From: RPQJ01 sp963696545
GTDB lineage: Bacteria > Pseudomonadota > Gammaproteobacteria > Steroidobacterales > Steroidobacteraceae
DNA: 64,000 nucleotides
Reading direction: 5' to 3'
Assembly: GCA_963696545.1 (NCBI GenBank)
Contig: CAVOKQ010000014.1
Location: 1 to 64,000 of the forward strand
Position 1 is the first letter of the stretch. Each line of letters starts with the position of its first letter. The position numbers and the translations under genes are program-made. Positions 19,027-27,204 of the stretch are shown piece after piece. Below the pieces are notes generated by a model, which saw nothing but the letters and a program-made list of their open reading frames with translations, did no database searches and was not told the origin of the DNA.

Positions 19027-21486
19027 TCAGCGATGCACGACCTGCAGGATCGAATTGCGCATCTGCTCGTGCAACACCAGCTGCGCGTCCTGCACGATCG
19101 CCTCGAGCATCGCGGGCTGGAACTCGAGCTTGCCGTCCGCGCCCACGGCGAGCACCCTGCGCGAGAGCGCGAGGTCGATGAAGTTGCCGAACAGCGCGCG
19201 CTCGAAGAACTCCGGCGAGTTGAGCTCGTACAACATCGACATGCGCTGCGCCATCAGCTGGCACTGGCGCTCGAGCGCATCCCGCGTGAGCCGGCCGCTG
19301 CCCGCCTTCAGCAGCAGCGAAACGGCGAGGTAATAGCGCTCGAGGATCGGCACGGTCAGCCTCGCGAGCACGGATAGCTGCACGGCCTCGGGCGACTCCG
19401 CGGGCGGACGGCGCCACTCGCCGCGATCCTCGGAGGCCGTCAGCAGGCCGTGGTTCAGCAGGTCCTCGAGCAGTTCGTCGACCACGGCCGGCAGCTCGGC
19501 TTCCTCCCAGCGCAGGAAGTACTCATCCGCGACGTACGGGTACACGCGGCCCGCGAGACGTATCAGGTCGCCGCGCGAGACGCTGGCGTTGTTCAGGAAC
19601 GCACACGCCAGCAGCGACGGCATCAGCAGCAGGTGCAGCGCGTTGTTGCGGAAGTAACTCGTCAGGACCGACACGTCCTCGTCCATCGAGACGATGTCCC
19701 CCAGCTCGTGCGGCTGGCGCTGCAGGATGCCGAGCGACATGCCGTAGCGGACCATCGACTCGCCATCCATGTCCGTCACCCACACTTTCGGCGAGTACGG
19801 CGCCTGGCGCAGCAGCGATGCGTAGACCTCGAGCAGCCGCACCAGGTCGGCCTCCCCCATGCGCTGCCGCGGAGTCGCGAGCAGCACGAGGCCGATCAGG
19901 TTCACCGGCGTCACGCATGCCGCCGCATTGATGCGCGTCATGATCGACGTGGCGAGTTCCGCGACCAGTGGGCCGAGCCAGGGCGGGCGGTCGTCCGACC
20001 CGGACGGCAGGCGATTCCAGTCGGGCGCATGCTTGCGGATCAGCGGGTCGAGTGCCAGCGGCTCGCCAAAGCTGACGTAGACCTTGCCGAACCGGCTGCG
20101 CAGCTCCGGGATCGCGCGCAGCAGCGTGAAGATCGATTCCTTTTGCTTCGGCCGGCCGGACAGCTCGCCGATGTACGTGCGACCCTCGACCAGCCGCTCG
20201 TAGCCGAAGTACACGGGCACGAACACGACCGGGCGGGTCGGCTCGCGCAGGTAGCTGCGCACCGTCATCGACAGCATGCCCGTCTTCGGCTGCATCAGCC
20301 GCCCCGTGCGGCTGCGCCCGCCCTCGATGAAGTACTCGATCGAATGGCCACGCGCCATCATCAGCCCGAGATACTTGGTGAAGGCGGCCGAATAGAGCGC
20401 GTTGCCCGAAAAGCTGCGGCGCAGGAAGAACGCCCCGCCGCGGCGCAGGAACGAGCCGATCACCGGCATGTTCAGGTTGATGCCCGCGGCGATGTGCGGG
20501 ACGGCGAAGCCCTTGTGGTAGACCACGTAGGACAGCAGCAGGTAGTCCATGTGGCTGCGATGGCACGGCGCGTAGATCACTTCTGCGCCGTCGTCCACCG
20601 ACTCGAGGCTGGAGAAGTTGGCGAGCTCGACGCCGTCGTAGAGACGGTTCCACAGCCGTCCGAGCACGCCCGACATGAACACCACGAACGGGTGCGAGTA
20701 GTTCGCGGCGATCTCGTAGGCGTAGCCGCGCGCCACCTTCAGGGCGTCGCGCCGCGAAAGGCCTTTCTCCTTCATCTCGCCGCGGACGGCCTCGCGGACG
20801 AGCTGCGTGCGCAGCACCTGCGCGACGATCGTGCGCCGGTGCGAGAGGTCGGGGCCGATCGTCGCCGTGCGCTGGTTGCGGAACTGCATCCGGAGCTGGC
20901 GCCACAGCCGCCGCGGCCCGGCCGCGGGACCGCGGGTCACGTTGGGCGCGGGCTGCAGTGGCATCGTCTCGCCGAACAGCAGCAGCAGGTTGCGCCCGTT
21001 GACGACCAGCGACAGCAGCTTGCGCAGCCGGCCGCCGATGTCCCAGCCCTCGCCGATCCACAGGCTCGCCCATGACCGCTCGCGGTCCGGCGCGCGGCCC
21101 CAGAACAGGCTGACGGGCACGATGTCCGCATCGAACGCAGGGTCGCTGGCCGCGAGTCCGCTCAGCGTACGCAGTGACTCCGGCATGCGGCGGTCGAGCC
21201 GCAACCCGAGGAAGCCGGCGCGCCGCTCCAGGAACAGCACCGATCCGGGCAACTGCGGGCCGGACCCAAGCGGCGCGAGCGGCATCGGCAGCGAGCGCTC
21301 CCGGCACACGTACTCGAGTACCGCGAGGTCGACGATGCTGCGCTTCTCGAGCGCATACACGACCGACCGCCCCGGAACCAGGCGCCCGGCGACGTCATCC
21401 GGAAGTACGGAGGGGCGCACCCACAGAGCAACACCACGGCGGACGAGCGGCAGCAGCAGCCGCTCCATCGCCGAGAGGCCACTCAT
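19027..21486 (-). CDS. plsB: Glycerol-3-phosphate 1-O-acyltransferase PlsB
   Basis: Inner-membrane enzyme for the first acylation of glycerol-3-phosphate in phospholipid synthesis. 819 residues from the ATG at 21486, close to the E. coli protein (807). Acyltransferase motifs: YAPCHRSHMDYLLLSY (HX4D, about residue 305), GAFFLRRSF (motif II), FIEGGRSRTGR (motif III) and VFVPVYFGYERL (motif IV). The start was chosen because it overlaps the upstream methyltransferase stop (ATGA) and gives the family length; an in-frame extension to 21756 is not protein-like. Confidence 0.95.
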   Translation of the reverse strand: MSGLSAMERLLLPLVRRGVALWVRPSVLPDDVAGRLVPGRSVVYALEKRSIVDLAVLEYVCRERSLPMPLAPLGSGPQLPGSVLFLERRAGFLGLRLDRRMPESLRTLSGLAASDPAFDADIVPVSLFWGRAPDRERSWASLWIGEGWDIGGRLRKLLSLVVNGRNLLLLFGETMPLQPAPNVTRGPAAGPRRLWRQLRMQFRNQRTATIGPDLSHRRTIVAQVLRTQLVREAVRGEMKEKGLSRRDALKVARGYAYEIAANYSHPFVVFMSGVLGRLWNRLYDGVELANFSSLESVDDGAEVIYAPCHRSHMDYLLLSYVVYHKGFAVPHIAAGINLNMPVIGSFLRRGGAFFLRRSFSGNALYSAAFTKYLGLMMARGHSIEYFIEGGRSRTGRLMQPKTGMLSMTVRSYLREPTRPVVFVPVYFGYERLVEGRTYIGELSGRPKQKESIFTLLRAIPELRSRFGKVYVSFGEPLALDPLIRKHAPDWNRLPSGSDDRPPWLGPLVAELATSIMTRINAAACVTPVNLIGLVLLATPRQRMGEADLVRLLEVYASLLRQAPYSPKVWVTDMDGESMVRYGMSLGILQRQPHELGDIVSMDEDVSVLTSYFRNNALHLLLMPSLLACAFLNNASVSRGDLIRLAGRVYPYVADEYFLRWEEAELPAVVDELLEDLLNHGLLTASEDRGEWRRPPAESPEAVQLSVLARLTVPILERYYLAVSLLLKAGSGRLTRDALERQCQLMAQRMSMLYELNSPEFFERALFGNFIDLALSRRVLAVGADGKLEFQPAMLEAIVQDAQLVLHEQMRNSILQVVHR

Positions 21487-22151
21487 CCGGGAAGCCGCCC
21501 GACCACCAGCAGGTGGCGATCCGAAACGGTGCGGACGTCGAGGCACCCGAGCCCGCAGGACTCGAGCTGGGCGCGCACCTCGTCCGGCTCGAACGCGGCA
21601 CAGAGCGAGTTGAAGAAGTCGCGCTTCAGCACCTCGGGCTCCTCGCCCGAATAAGCCTCGACGATCTCCTGTGCGGCACCCGGCGAGGGCGGACGGTAAA
21701 GGTCCATCACCAGGATCGCAGCGCCTGGGGCCGCCACTTCCCGAATGGCGTTCCACAGCACGTTCGGATCATGCAGGTGGTGCAGCAGGCTGTTGCTGAC
21801 GACGGCATCGTAGTTCGCCAGCGGCAATGCGGCACCAGGCAGGACCCCGTGCACGAACTGCACCCGGGACTGCAGCGCGGGCTCGCGGGAGAGGCGCTCG
21901 GCGGCGAACCTCAACATGGCTTCGGAGCCGTCGAGACCGTGCACCGCCAGGCCCGGGTGTCGCTTCGCGAGGCGCAGCACGATGTCACCCGGTCCACAAC
22001 CGAGGTCAAGTACGGCTCCGCGGGCGGGTGGGTGGATCTCGGTGTCGAAGTAGCCGACGAAACGCTCGTTCGGCTCGGCGAAATCGGCTTCCGCATAGGC
22101 GCGGGCCTGCTCGTCCTCGTCCATCAGCTCGGGTTCGAGGATGCGTTGCAT
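21483..22151 (-). CDS. Class I SAM-dependent methyltransferase
   Basis: About 222 residues from ATG at 22151. The SAM-binding motif is VLDLGCGPGDIVLRLAKRHP, followed by VHGLDGSEAMLRFAAERL, and the post-core strand YDAVVSNSLLHHLHDPNVLW. The fold is of the Methyltransf_25/UbiE type; substrate unknown. It overlaps plsB by 4 bases, so it is translationally coupled to phospholipid synthesis, which may hint at a lipid or cofactor substrate but proves nothing. Confidence 0.85.
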   Translation of the reverse strand: MQRILEPELMDEDEQARAYAEADFAEPNERFVGYFDTEIHPPARGAVLDLGCGPGDIVLRLAKRHPGLAVHGLDGSEAMLRFAAERLSREPALQSRVQFVHGVLPGAALPLANYDAVVSNSLLHHLHDPNVLWNAIREVAAPGAAILVMDLYRPPSPGAAQEIVEAYSGEEPEVLKRDFFNSLCAAFEPDEVRAQLESCGLGCLDVRTVSDRHLLVVGRLPG

Positions 22152-22161
22152 CGGGGTACCG

Positions 22162-22416
22162 CTATTCCTCGTCCTGCGAACCGTCGCCCGAGGATTTCTC
22201 GATGGCGGCATCCATGTCCGCCTTGTGTCCGAGCGTGACGCCTTCGACCGCGCGCGCCTTGTCCTGCGTCTGGATCATGTCGTCGAAGACGGTCTCGTCC
22301 GTGTCGCGACCCCGCTCACGCGCGGCCTCCTTGTCCACCGGCTCGGGCGCACCTCCGCACGCGCCGAGGCACACGAGGGCCAGGCCGTAGATGGCCAGTC
22401 TTGCATTGCGGTGCAT
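22162..22416 (-). CDS. Small predicted lipoprotein, unknown function
   Basis: 84 residues. A signal peptide (ARLAIYGLALVCLGAC) ends in a lipobox with cysteine at residue 20. The mature part is short, highly charged and probably unstructured or helical (PVDKEAARERGRDTDETVFD; KADMDAAIEKSSGDGSQDEE). It lies 10 bases upstream of the methyltransferase on the same strand. I do not recognise a family. Confidence 0.72.
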   Translation of the reverse strand: MHRNARLAIYGLALVCLGACGGAPEPVDKEAARERGRDTDETVFDDMIQTQDKARAVEGVTLGHKADMDAAIEKSSGDGSQDEE

Positions 22417-22525
22417 CAGCGCTCCCCCGGGGACATCGGTGGGGCCATCTTAGCAGGGGACATTCTTCAATTCCGCGACCGCGAAATACCGCGCGCCCCC
22501 ATGCCCGGCGTGCGGGCCGCGCCGC

Positions 22526-23050
22526 CTAGATGAACTCGTCGATCGTGAACAGGAAGTAGGCGAAGAAGTGGTTGATCGCGCGGATCTGGTCGAGCAGCTG
22601 ATGGTCCGAGTCGAGGACGTGCAGCGTCGCCTTCTGCTCGCGGGCGAAGCGATAGCTGTTGTCGACGGGGATCACCTCGTCGCGCCAGCCATGCACGATC
22701 GTCGTCGGGCATGCGGCCGGCCGCGGCGAAAACTTCTCGTAGCCCGGCATGTAGAGCGCTGGAGCCAGCAGGAACATGCCGCGGGCCTGCAGCAGCGAGG
22801 ACCCGGCCACCGAGACATAGCCGCCCATGCTCGAGCCCACCAGTACCAGCGAGCCGCGCAGGTCCTTGCAGAACGCCAGCAGGCGCGTAACGCGGTCCTT
22901 CGGGTCGTCGATGCCGCGATAGTCCACGGACTCGACGTGAAACCCTTCCTCGCGCGCGATCTCGGACATCGCCGCGATCTTGCTGCCCCACGGTTCGCTG
23001 TCCTTGCCGTGCGAGAAGACTACGTAACGTTCAGCCATGCCACGTTGCAT
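22526..23050 (-). CDS. Alpha/beta-hydrolase fold protein
   Basis: 174 residues (alternative start at 23038). The N-terminus YVVFSHGKDSEPWGSKIAAM resembles the YcfP/dienelactone-hydrolase type of small hydrolase. The nucleophile elbow is GSSMGGY, and VHGWRDEVIPVDNS carries the acidic residue; the histidine is in DSDHQLLDQI. These make a complete Ser-Asp-His set. The substrate is not readable. The gene is alone between the lipoprotein and the ATL gene, all leftward. Confidence 0.82.
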   Translation of the reverse strand: MQRGMAERYVVFSHGKDSEPWGSKIAAMSEIAREEGFHVESVDYRGIDDPKDRVTRLLAFCKDLRGSLVLVGSSMGGYVSVAGSSLLQARGMFLLAPALYMPGYEKFSPRPAACPTTIVHGWRDEVIPVDNSYRFAREQKATLHVLDSDHQLLDQIRAINHFFAYFLFTIDEFI

Positions 23051-23103
23051 CCTGTTCCCGACCCCGCCGACATCATAAGCCGCGCGCGGCAGGGATACCG
23101 GAT

Positions 23104-23463
23104 TCAGTTCTCATCACCGACATGCCAGAGCAAGCGGTCGAGGTCAGTGGTCTGCCCGGACCAGCCGTGCCGGCGCAGATCGACTCGCCCCCTCGCAGTG
23201 TCCACGCCCTCCCGTTCGAGACGCCGCACCTGCTCGGCGCGAGCCTCGCTTCCTTCCGGCAGCGCGATCCGCCCGCCCGCTGCAACCACCCGATGCCACG
23301 GTATCCGGCTGCCCTTCGGCAACGTCGCGAGCACGCGCCCCACGAGCCTCGCACGTCCCGGCCAGCCGGCTCGTGCGGCGACGGCACCATACGTCGTCAC
23401 CTTGCTGCGCGGGACGCGCGCGACGACATCGAGGATCGCTGCGGCTGCGTCGGTCATGCTCAC
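23104..23463 (-). CDS. Alkyltransferase-like (ATL) DNA-repair protein
   Basis: 119 residues, MGMT C-terminal domain. The site that is PCHRV in O6-alkylguanine transferases reads IPWHRVVAAGG here, with tryptophan at residue 56 in place of the catalytic cysteine. Established ATL proteins have exactly this replacement: they bind O6-alkylguanine without repairing it and direct the lesion to nucleotide excision repair. The DNA-binding part is present (KVTTYGAVAARAGWPGRAR). It is a short leftward gene divergent from the 5-oxoprolinase, with 78 bases between starts. Confidence 0.88.
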   Translation of the reverse strand: MSMTDAAAAILDVVARVPRSKVTTYGAVAARAGWPGRARLVGRVLATLPKGSRIPWHRVVAAGGRIALPEGSEARAEQVRRLEREGVDTARGRVDLRRHGWSGQTTDLDRLLWHVGDEN

Positions 23464-23541
23464 CGATGCTAGTCACGTAGCCGAAGCCTGCACAAGCGAC
23501 GTGGTTTGCCGAGGTCGCGCCGTGCATGCCAAAGTCGCGGG

Positions 23542-26500
23542 ATGACACGAGGGTCCGCAAGACAGGGCTGGCGGTTTGCGATCGACCGTGGCGGGACCTT
23601 CACGGACATCGTTGCCTGGGACCCGGACGGCGGGCTGCACGCGCACAAGGTGCTTTCGAGGGACGCGAGCCACGGACTCGATCCCGCGGTGCGCGGCATC
23701 GGCGAAGTGCTGGCCCGTCACGGCGGTCCCGCGATCGTGGAGTCGGTCCGGCTCGGCACCACGGTCGCGACGAACGCCCTGCTCGAGCGCAAGGGCGAGC
23801 CCACCGTGCTGGTGATCACGCGCGGCTTCGCCGACGCACTGCGCATCGGCTACCAGCACCGGCCCGACATCTTCGCCCGTGAGATCCGGCTGCCGCCGAT
23901 GCTGTACTGCGCGGTCATCGAGGCGGACGAGCGCGTGGACGCCGCCGGCCAGGTCCTCGAACCCCTCGACGAAATCTCGCTGCGGACGGCGCTCGGCACC
24001 GCAGGCCACGCCGGAATTCGTTCGGCCGCGGTCGTGTTCCTGCACGGCGTCCTGCACGCCGGGCACGAACGGCGCGCGGCTGAAATCGCCCGCTCGGCCG
24101 GCTTCGAGGAGGTGGTCTGCTCGCACGAAGTCGCGCCCTTCACCGGCCTGATCGCCCGTGGCGACAGCACTGTCGTCGACGCGTACCTCTCGCCGGTGCT
24201 GCTGCGCTACGTGCGCCAGTTCCAGCGCGAGCTCGGCGCGCACCACGGCTCGCCGCGACTGCTGCTGATGCAGAGCAACGGCGGCCTGGTCGATCCGGAG
24301 GGGTTCCGCGGCATCAACAGCGTGCTGTCCGGGCCCGCGGGCGGCGTCGTCGGCGTCGCGGCGGCCGGCCACGCGAGCGGCATCGAGCGACTGATCGGGT
24401 TCGACATGGGTGGTACGTCGACGGACGTGAGCCTGTACGCCGGTGAGCTGCCGCGTCGGTTCACGACGGAAATCGACGGTGTGCGGATCCGGGCGCCGAT
24501 GATGGATATCCACACGATCGCAGCCGGTGGCGGCTCGATCGTGCGTCTCGCCGACGGCCGGCTGCAGGTCGGCCCGGAGTCCGCCGGCGCCGATCCGGGC
24601 CCTGCGTGCTACCGGCGCGGCGGGCCGGCCACGGTGACGGACTGCAACGTCGTGCTTGGGCGCATTCGACCGGAGCGGTTCCCGAGCGTGTTCGGCGCGG
24701 CGGGCACCGAGCCGCTCGACGCCGCAGCGTCGCGCGACCGGCTGGCCGAAATTGCTGCAGCCCTCGCCGCGAGCGGCAACGCGCCGCGGTTCACGGTCGA
24801 GGAACTCGCGGACGCGTTCCTGCAGGTCGCCGTGGCCAGGATGGCCAACGCGATCCGCGAGCTCGCACTGCGACAGGGGCACGACCCGGCCCGGTTCACG
24901 CTGCTCCCGTTCGGTGGCGCCGCGGGCCAGCACGCGTGCGCCGTGGCCGAGGCGCTCGGCATTGATTCGATCCTGCTCGATCCGCTCGCGGGCGTGCTCT
25001 CGGCTCGCGGCATCGGGCTCGCGCTCAGGCGATGCGTGCGACGACGCAGCCTTGGTCACGCATGCGACGAAGCAGGCGTCGTCGCCACGCTCGAGGTGCT
25101 CGATGCGCTCGACCAGTCCGCCCGGACCGAGCTGCTGCGCCAGGGCATCGCCGCGGACAACATCGACGCGCGCCGCACGGCACATCTGCGGTTCGCGGGA
25201 TCGGATACGAGCCTCGAAGTGGCATGGGGCGACGCGGCCGGCATGCGGCGGGACTTCGCCGCTGCGCATCGGCAGCTCTACGGATTCAGCAATGTCGGCG
25301 ATCGCATCGTGATCGCAGAGGTCTCGTCGGAAGCGATCGAGCGCGACGGCGAGAGCGCGTCCGGGATTGCGGCGCCCCCGGCTCTGCAGGATCTTGGCAC
25401 CGAATCGCCGGAATACGCCGCCCCAGCCGATGCGACTGCAGTGTGGTCGGGGTCGGCGTGGCGCGACGTCGCGCTATACATGCGAGCGGAGCTTCGGGAG
25501 GGCCAGCATCTCGCCGGTCCGGCACTGCTGATCGAACAGGGGTCGACCGCGTGGATCGCCCGGGACTGGAGCGCGCGGGTCGTGCGCGACGGCAGGCTGC
25601 TGCTGCATCGCGCACGCATCGCACACGCAGCCGGCGGACCGGGCGGCGCGGGCCTGGCCGCAGACCCGATGCGACTCGAAGTCTTCAACGGGCTCTTCAT
25701 GCACGTTGCCGAGCAGATGGGCGTGGTACTGCAACAGACCGCGAGCTCGGTGAACATCAAGGAACGGCTCGACTTCTCGTGTGCGATCTTCGACGGCCTG
25801 GGCCGGCTCGTCGCAAATGCTCCGCACATGCCGGTGCATCTCGGCTCGATGGGGGCGAGCGTCACGGCGGTGCTCGACGCGCACGGGACGAGCCTGCGGC
25901 CAGGCGATTCGTTCCTGGTGAACTCGCCCTATCACGGTGGCACGCATCTGCCGGACATGACCGTCGTCACGCCGGTGTTCGACCCGGCGAGCGGGCGTGT
26001 CGACTTCTTCACGGCGTCGCGCGCGCATCACGCCGACATTGGCGGCACGACGCCGGGATCGATGCCGCCGGGCAGCCGCGACATCCGCGAGGAAGGCGCG
26101 CTGTTCGAACCGGTCCGCATCGTGCGCGACGGCCAACTCGACGAGTCCGGCATCCGCGGCGCGTTCGCCGCCGGACCGTGGCCGGCGCGCAATCCCGACC
26201 AGAATCTCGCCGATCTTCGCGCCCAGCTCGCTGCGAACGCGCGCGGCATCCGGGAACTCGAGCGCGCAGCGATGGAGCACGGCCTGCCCACGCTGCTCGC
26301 CTACATGCGCCACGTGCAGGACAACGCCGAAGCCTGCATGCGACGCGCGATCAGGCGGCTTGGCGACGGCCGCTTCCGCTACGAGCTCGACAACGGCCAG
26401 TGCATCGAGGTCGGCGTGACCGTCGATCGGGCAGCCGGTTCCGCGGTCGTCGATTTCGCTGGCACGTCGGAGCAACAGCGCAACAACTTCAACGCACCGC

Positions 26501-27204
26501 GCGCGGTGACCGTCGCGGCCGTGCTCTACGTCTTCCGCACGCTGATCGAGGAACCGATCCCGCTGAACGCCGGCTGCCTCGAGCCGCTCAGGATCGAGGT
26601 GCCGCACGGTTCGATGCTCGACCCGACACACCCGCACGCAGTCGTCGCGGGCAACGTCGAGACGTCGCAGTGCATCGTCGACGCGCTGTACGGCGCGCTC
26701 GGCCTGCAGGCCGCCTCGCAGGGCACGATGAACAACTTCACGTTCGGCAACGAGCGCTACCAGTACTACGAGACCATCGCAGGGGGCGCCGGGGCAGGCC
26801 CGGGCTTTGCAGGCGCGTCGGGCGTGCAGACCCACATGACGAACTCGCGGCTCACCGATCCGGAGGTGCTCGAGGCACGCTTTCCGGTACGGCTGCTCCG
26901 GTTCGCGATCCGCCGCGACTCCGGTGGCGCGGGCGAGTTCCGCGGCGGCGACGGGCTCGTGCGCTGCGTGCAGTTCCTCGAGCCGATGACCGCCGGAATA
27001 CTCTCGAACCACCGCCGCGTGGCGCCGTTCGGTCTCGCAGGCGGGGCGCCGGGCAGGACCGGCGAAAACGTTCTCAGGCGCCGCGACGGGCGCTCAGAAC
27101 CGCTGGCCGCGACGGTCGAGGTCAGCGTAGAACCGGGCGACAGCGTCGAGATCGCGACGCCCGGTGGCGGGGGATTCGGGCGGCAGCGCGAGCGTGTCGG
27201 TTGA
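23542..27204 (+). CDS. 5-oxoprolinase / hydantoinase, fused HyuA-HyuB
   Basis: About 1220 residues from ATG at 23542, matching ATP-hydrolysing 5-oxoprolinases of the eukaryotic OPLAH type. The HyuA half (about residues 1-700) has two ATP-binding motifs, FAIDRGGTFTDIVAWDP near the start and IGFDMGGTSTDVSLYAG. The HyuB half starts around LEVFNGLFMHVAEQMGVVLQ, with VNSPYHGGTHLPDMTVVTPV and the glycine-rich end IATPGGGGFG. Predicted to cleave 5-oxoproline (or a hydantoin) with ATP in the cytoplasm; the glutathione cycle is the usual context. Substrate choice between oxoproline and hydantoins is not certain. Its last 111 bases overlap the 3' end of the next, convergent gene. Confidence 0.9.
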   Translation: MTRGSARQGWRFAIDRGGTFTDIVAWDPDGGLHAHKVLSRDASHGLDPAVRGIGEVLARHGGPAIVESVRLGTTVATNALLERKGEPTVLVITRGFADALRIGYQHRPDIFAREIRLPPMLYCAVIEADERVDAAGQVLEPLDEISLRTALGTAGHAGIRSAAVVFLHGVLHAGHERRAAEIARSAGFEEVVCSHEVAPFTGLIARGDSTVVDAYLSPVLLRYVRQFQRELGAHHGSPRLLLMQSNGGLVDPEGFRGINSVLSGPAGGVVGVAAAGHASGIERLIGFDMGGTSTDVSLYAGELPRRFTTEIDGVRIRAPMMDIHTIAAGGGSIVRLADGRLQVGPESAGADPGPACYRRGGPATVTDCNVVLGRIRPERFPSVFGAAGTEPLDAAASRDRLAEIAAALAASGNAPRFTVEELADAFLQVAVARMANAIRELALRQGHDPARFTLLPFGGAAGQHACAVAEALGIDSILLDPLAGVLSARGIGLALRRCVRRRSLGHACDEAGVVATLEVLDALDQSARTELLRQGIAADNIDARRTAHLRFAGSDTSLEVAWGDAAGMRRDFAAAHRQLYGFSNVGDRIVIAEVSSEAIERDGESASGIAAPPALQDLGTESPEYAAPADATAVWSGSAWRDVALYMRAELREGQHLAGPALLIEQGSTAWIARDWSARVVRDGRLLLHRARIAHAAGGPGGAGLAADPMRLEVFNGLFMHVAEQMGVVLQQTASSVNIKERLDFSCAIFDGLGRLVANAPHMPVHLGSMGASVTAVLDAHGTSLRPGDSFLVNSPYHGGTHLPDMTVVTPVFDPASGRVDFFTASRAHHADIGGTTPGSMPPGSRDIREEGALFEPVRIVRDGQLDESGIRGAFAAGPWPARNPDQNLADLRAQLAANARGIRELERAAMEHGLPTLLAYMRHVQDNAEACMRRAIRRLGDGRFRYELDNGQCIEVGVTVDRAAGSAVVDFAGTSEQQRNNFNAPRAVTVAAVLYVFRTLIEEPIPLNAGCLEPLRIEVPHGSMLDPTHPHAVVAGNVETSQCIVDALYGALGLQAASQGTMNNFTFGNERYQYYETIAGGAGAGPGFAGASGVQTHMTNSRLTDPEVLEARFPVRLLRFAIRRDSGGAGEFRGGDGLVRCVQFLEPMTAGILSNHRRVAPFGLAGGAPGRTGENVLRRRDGRSEPLAATVEVSVEPGDSVEIATPGGGGFGRQRERVG

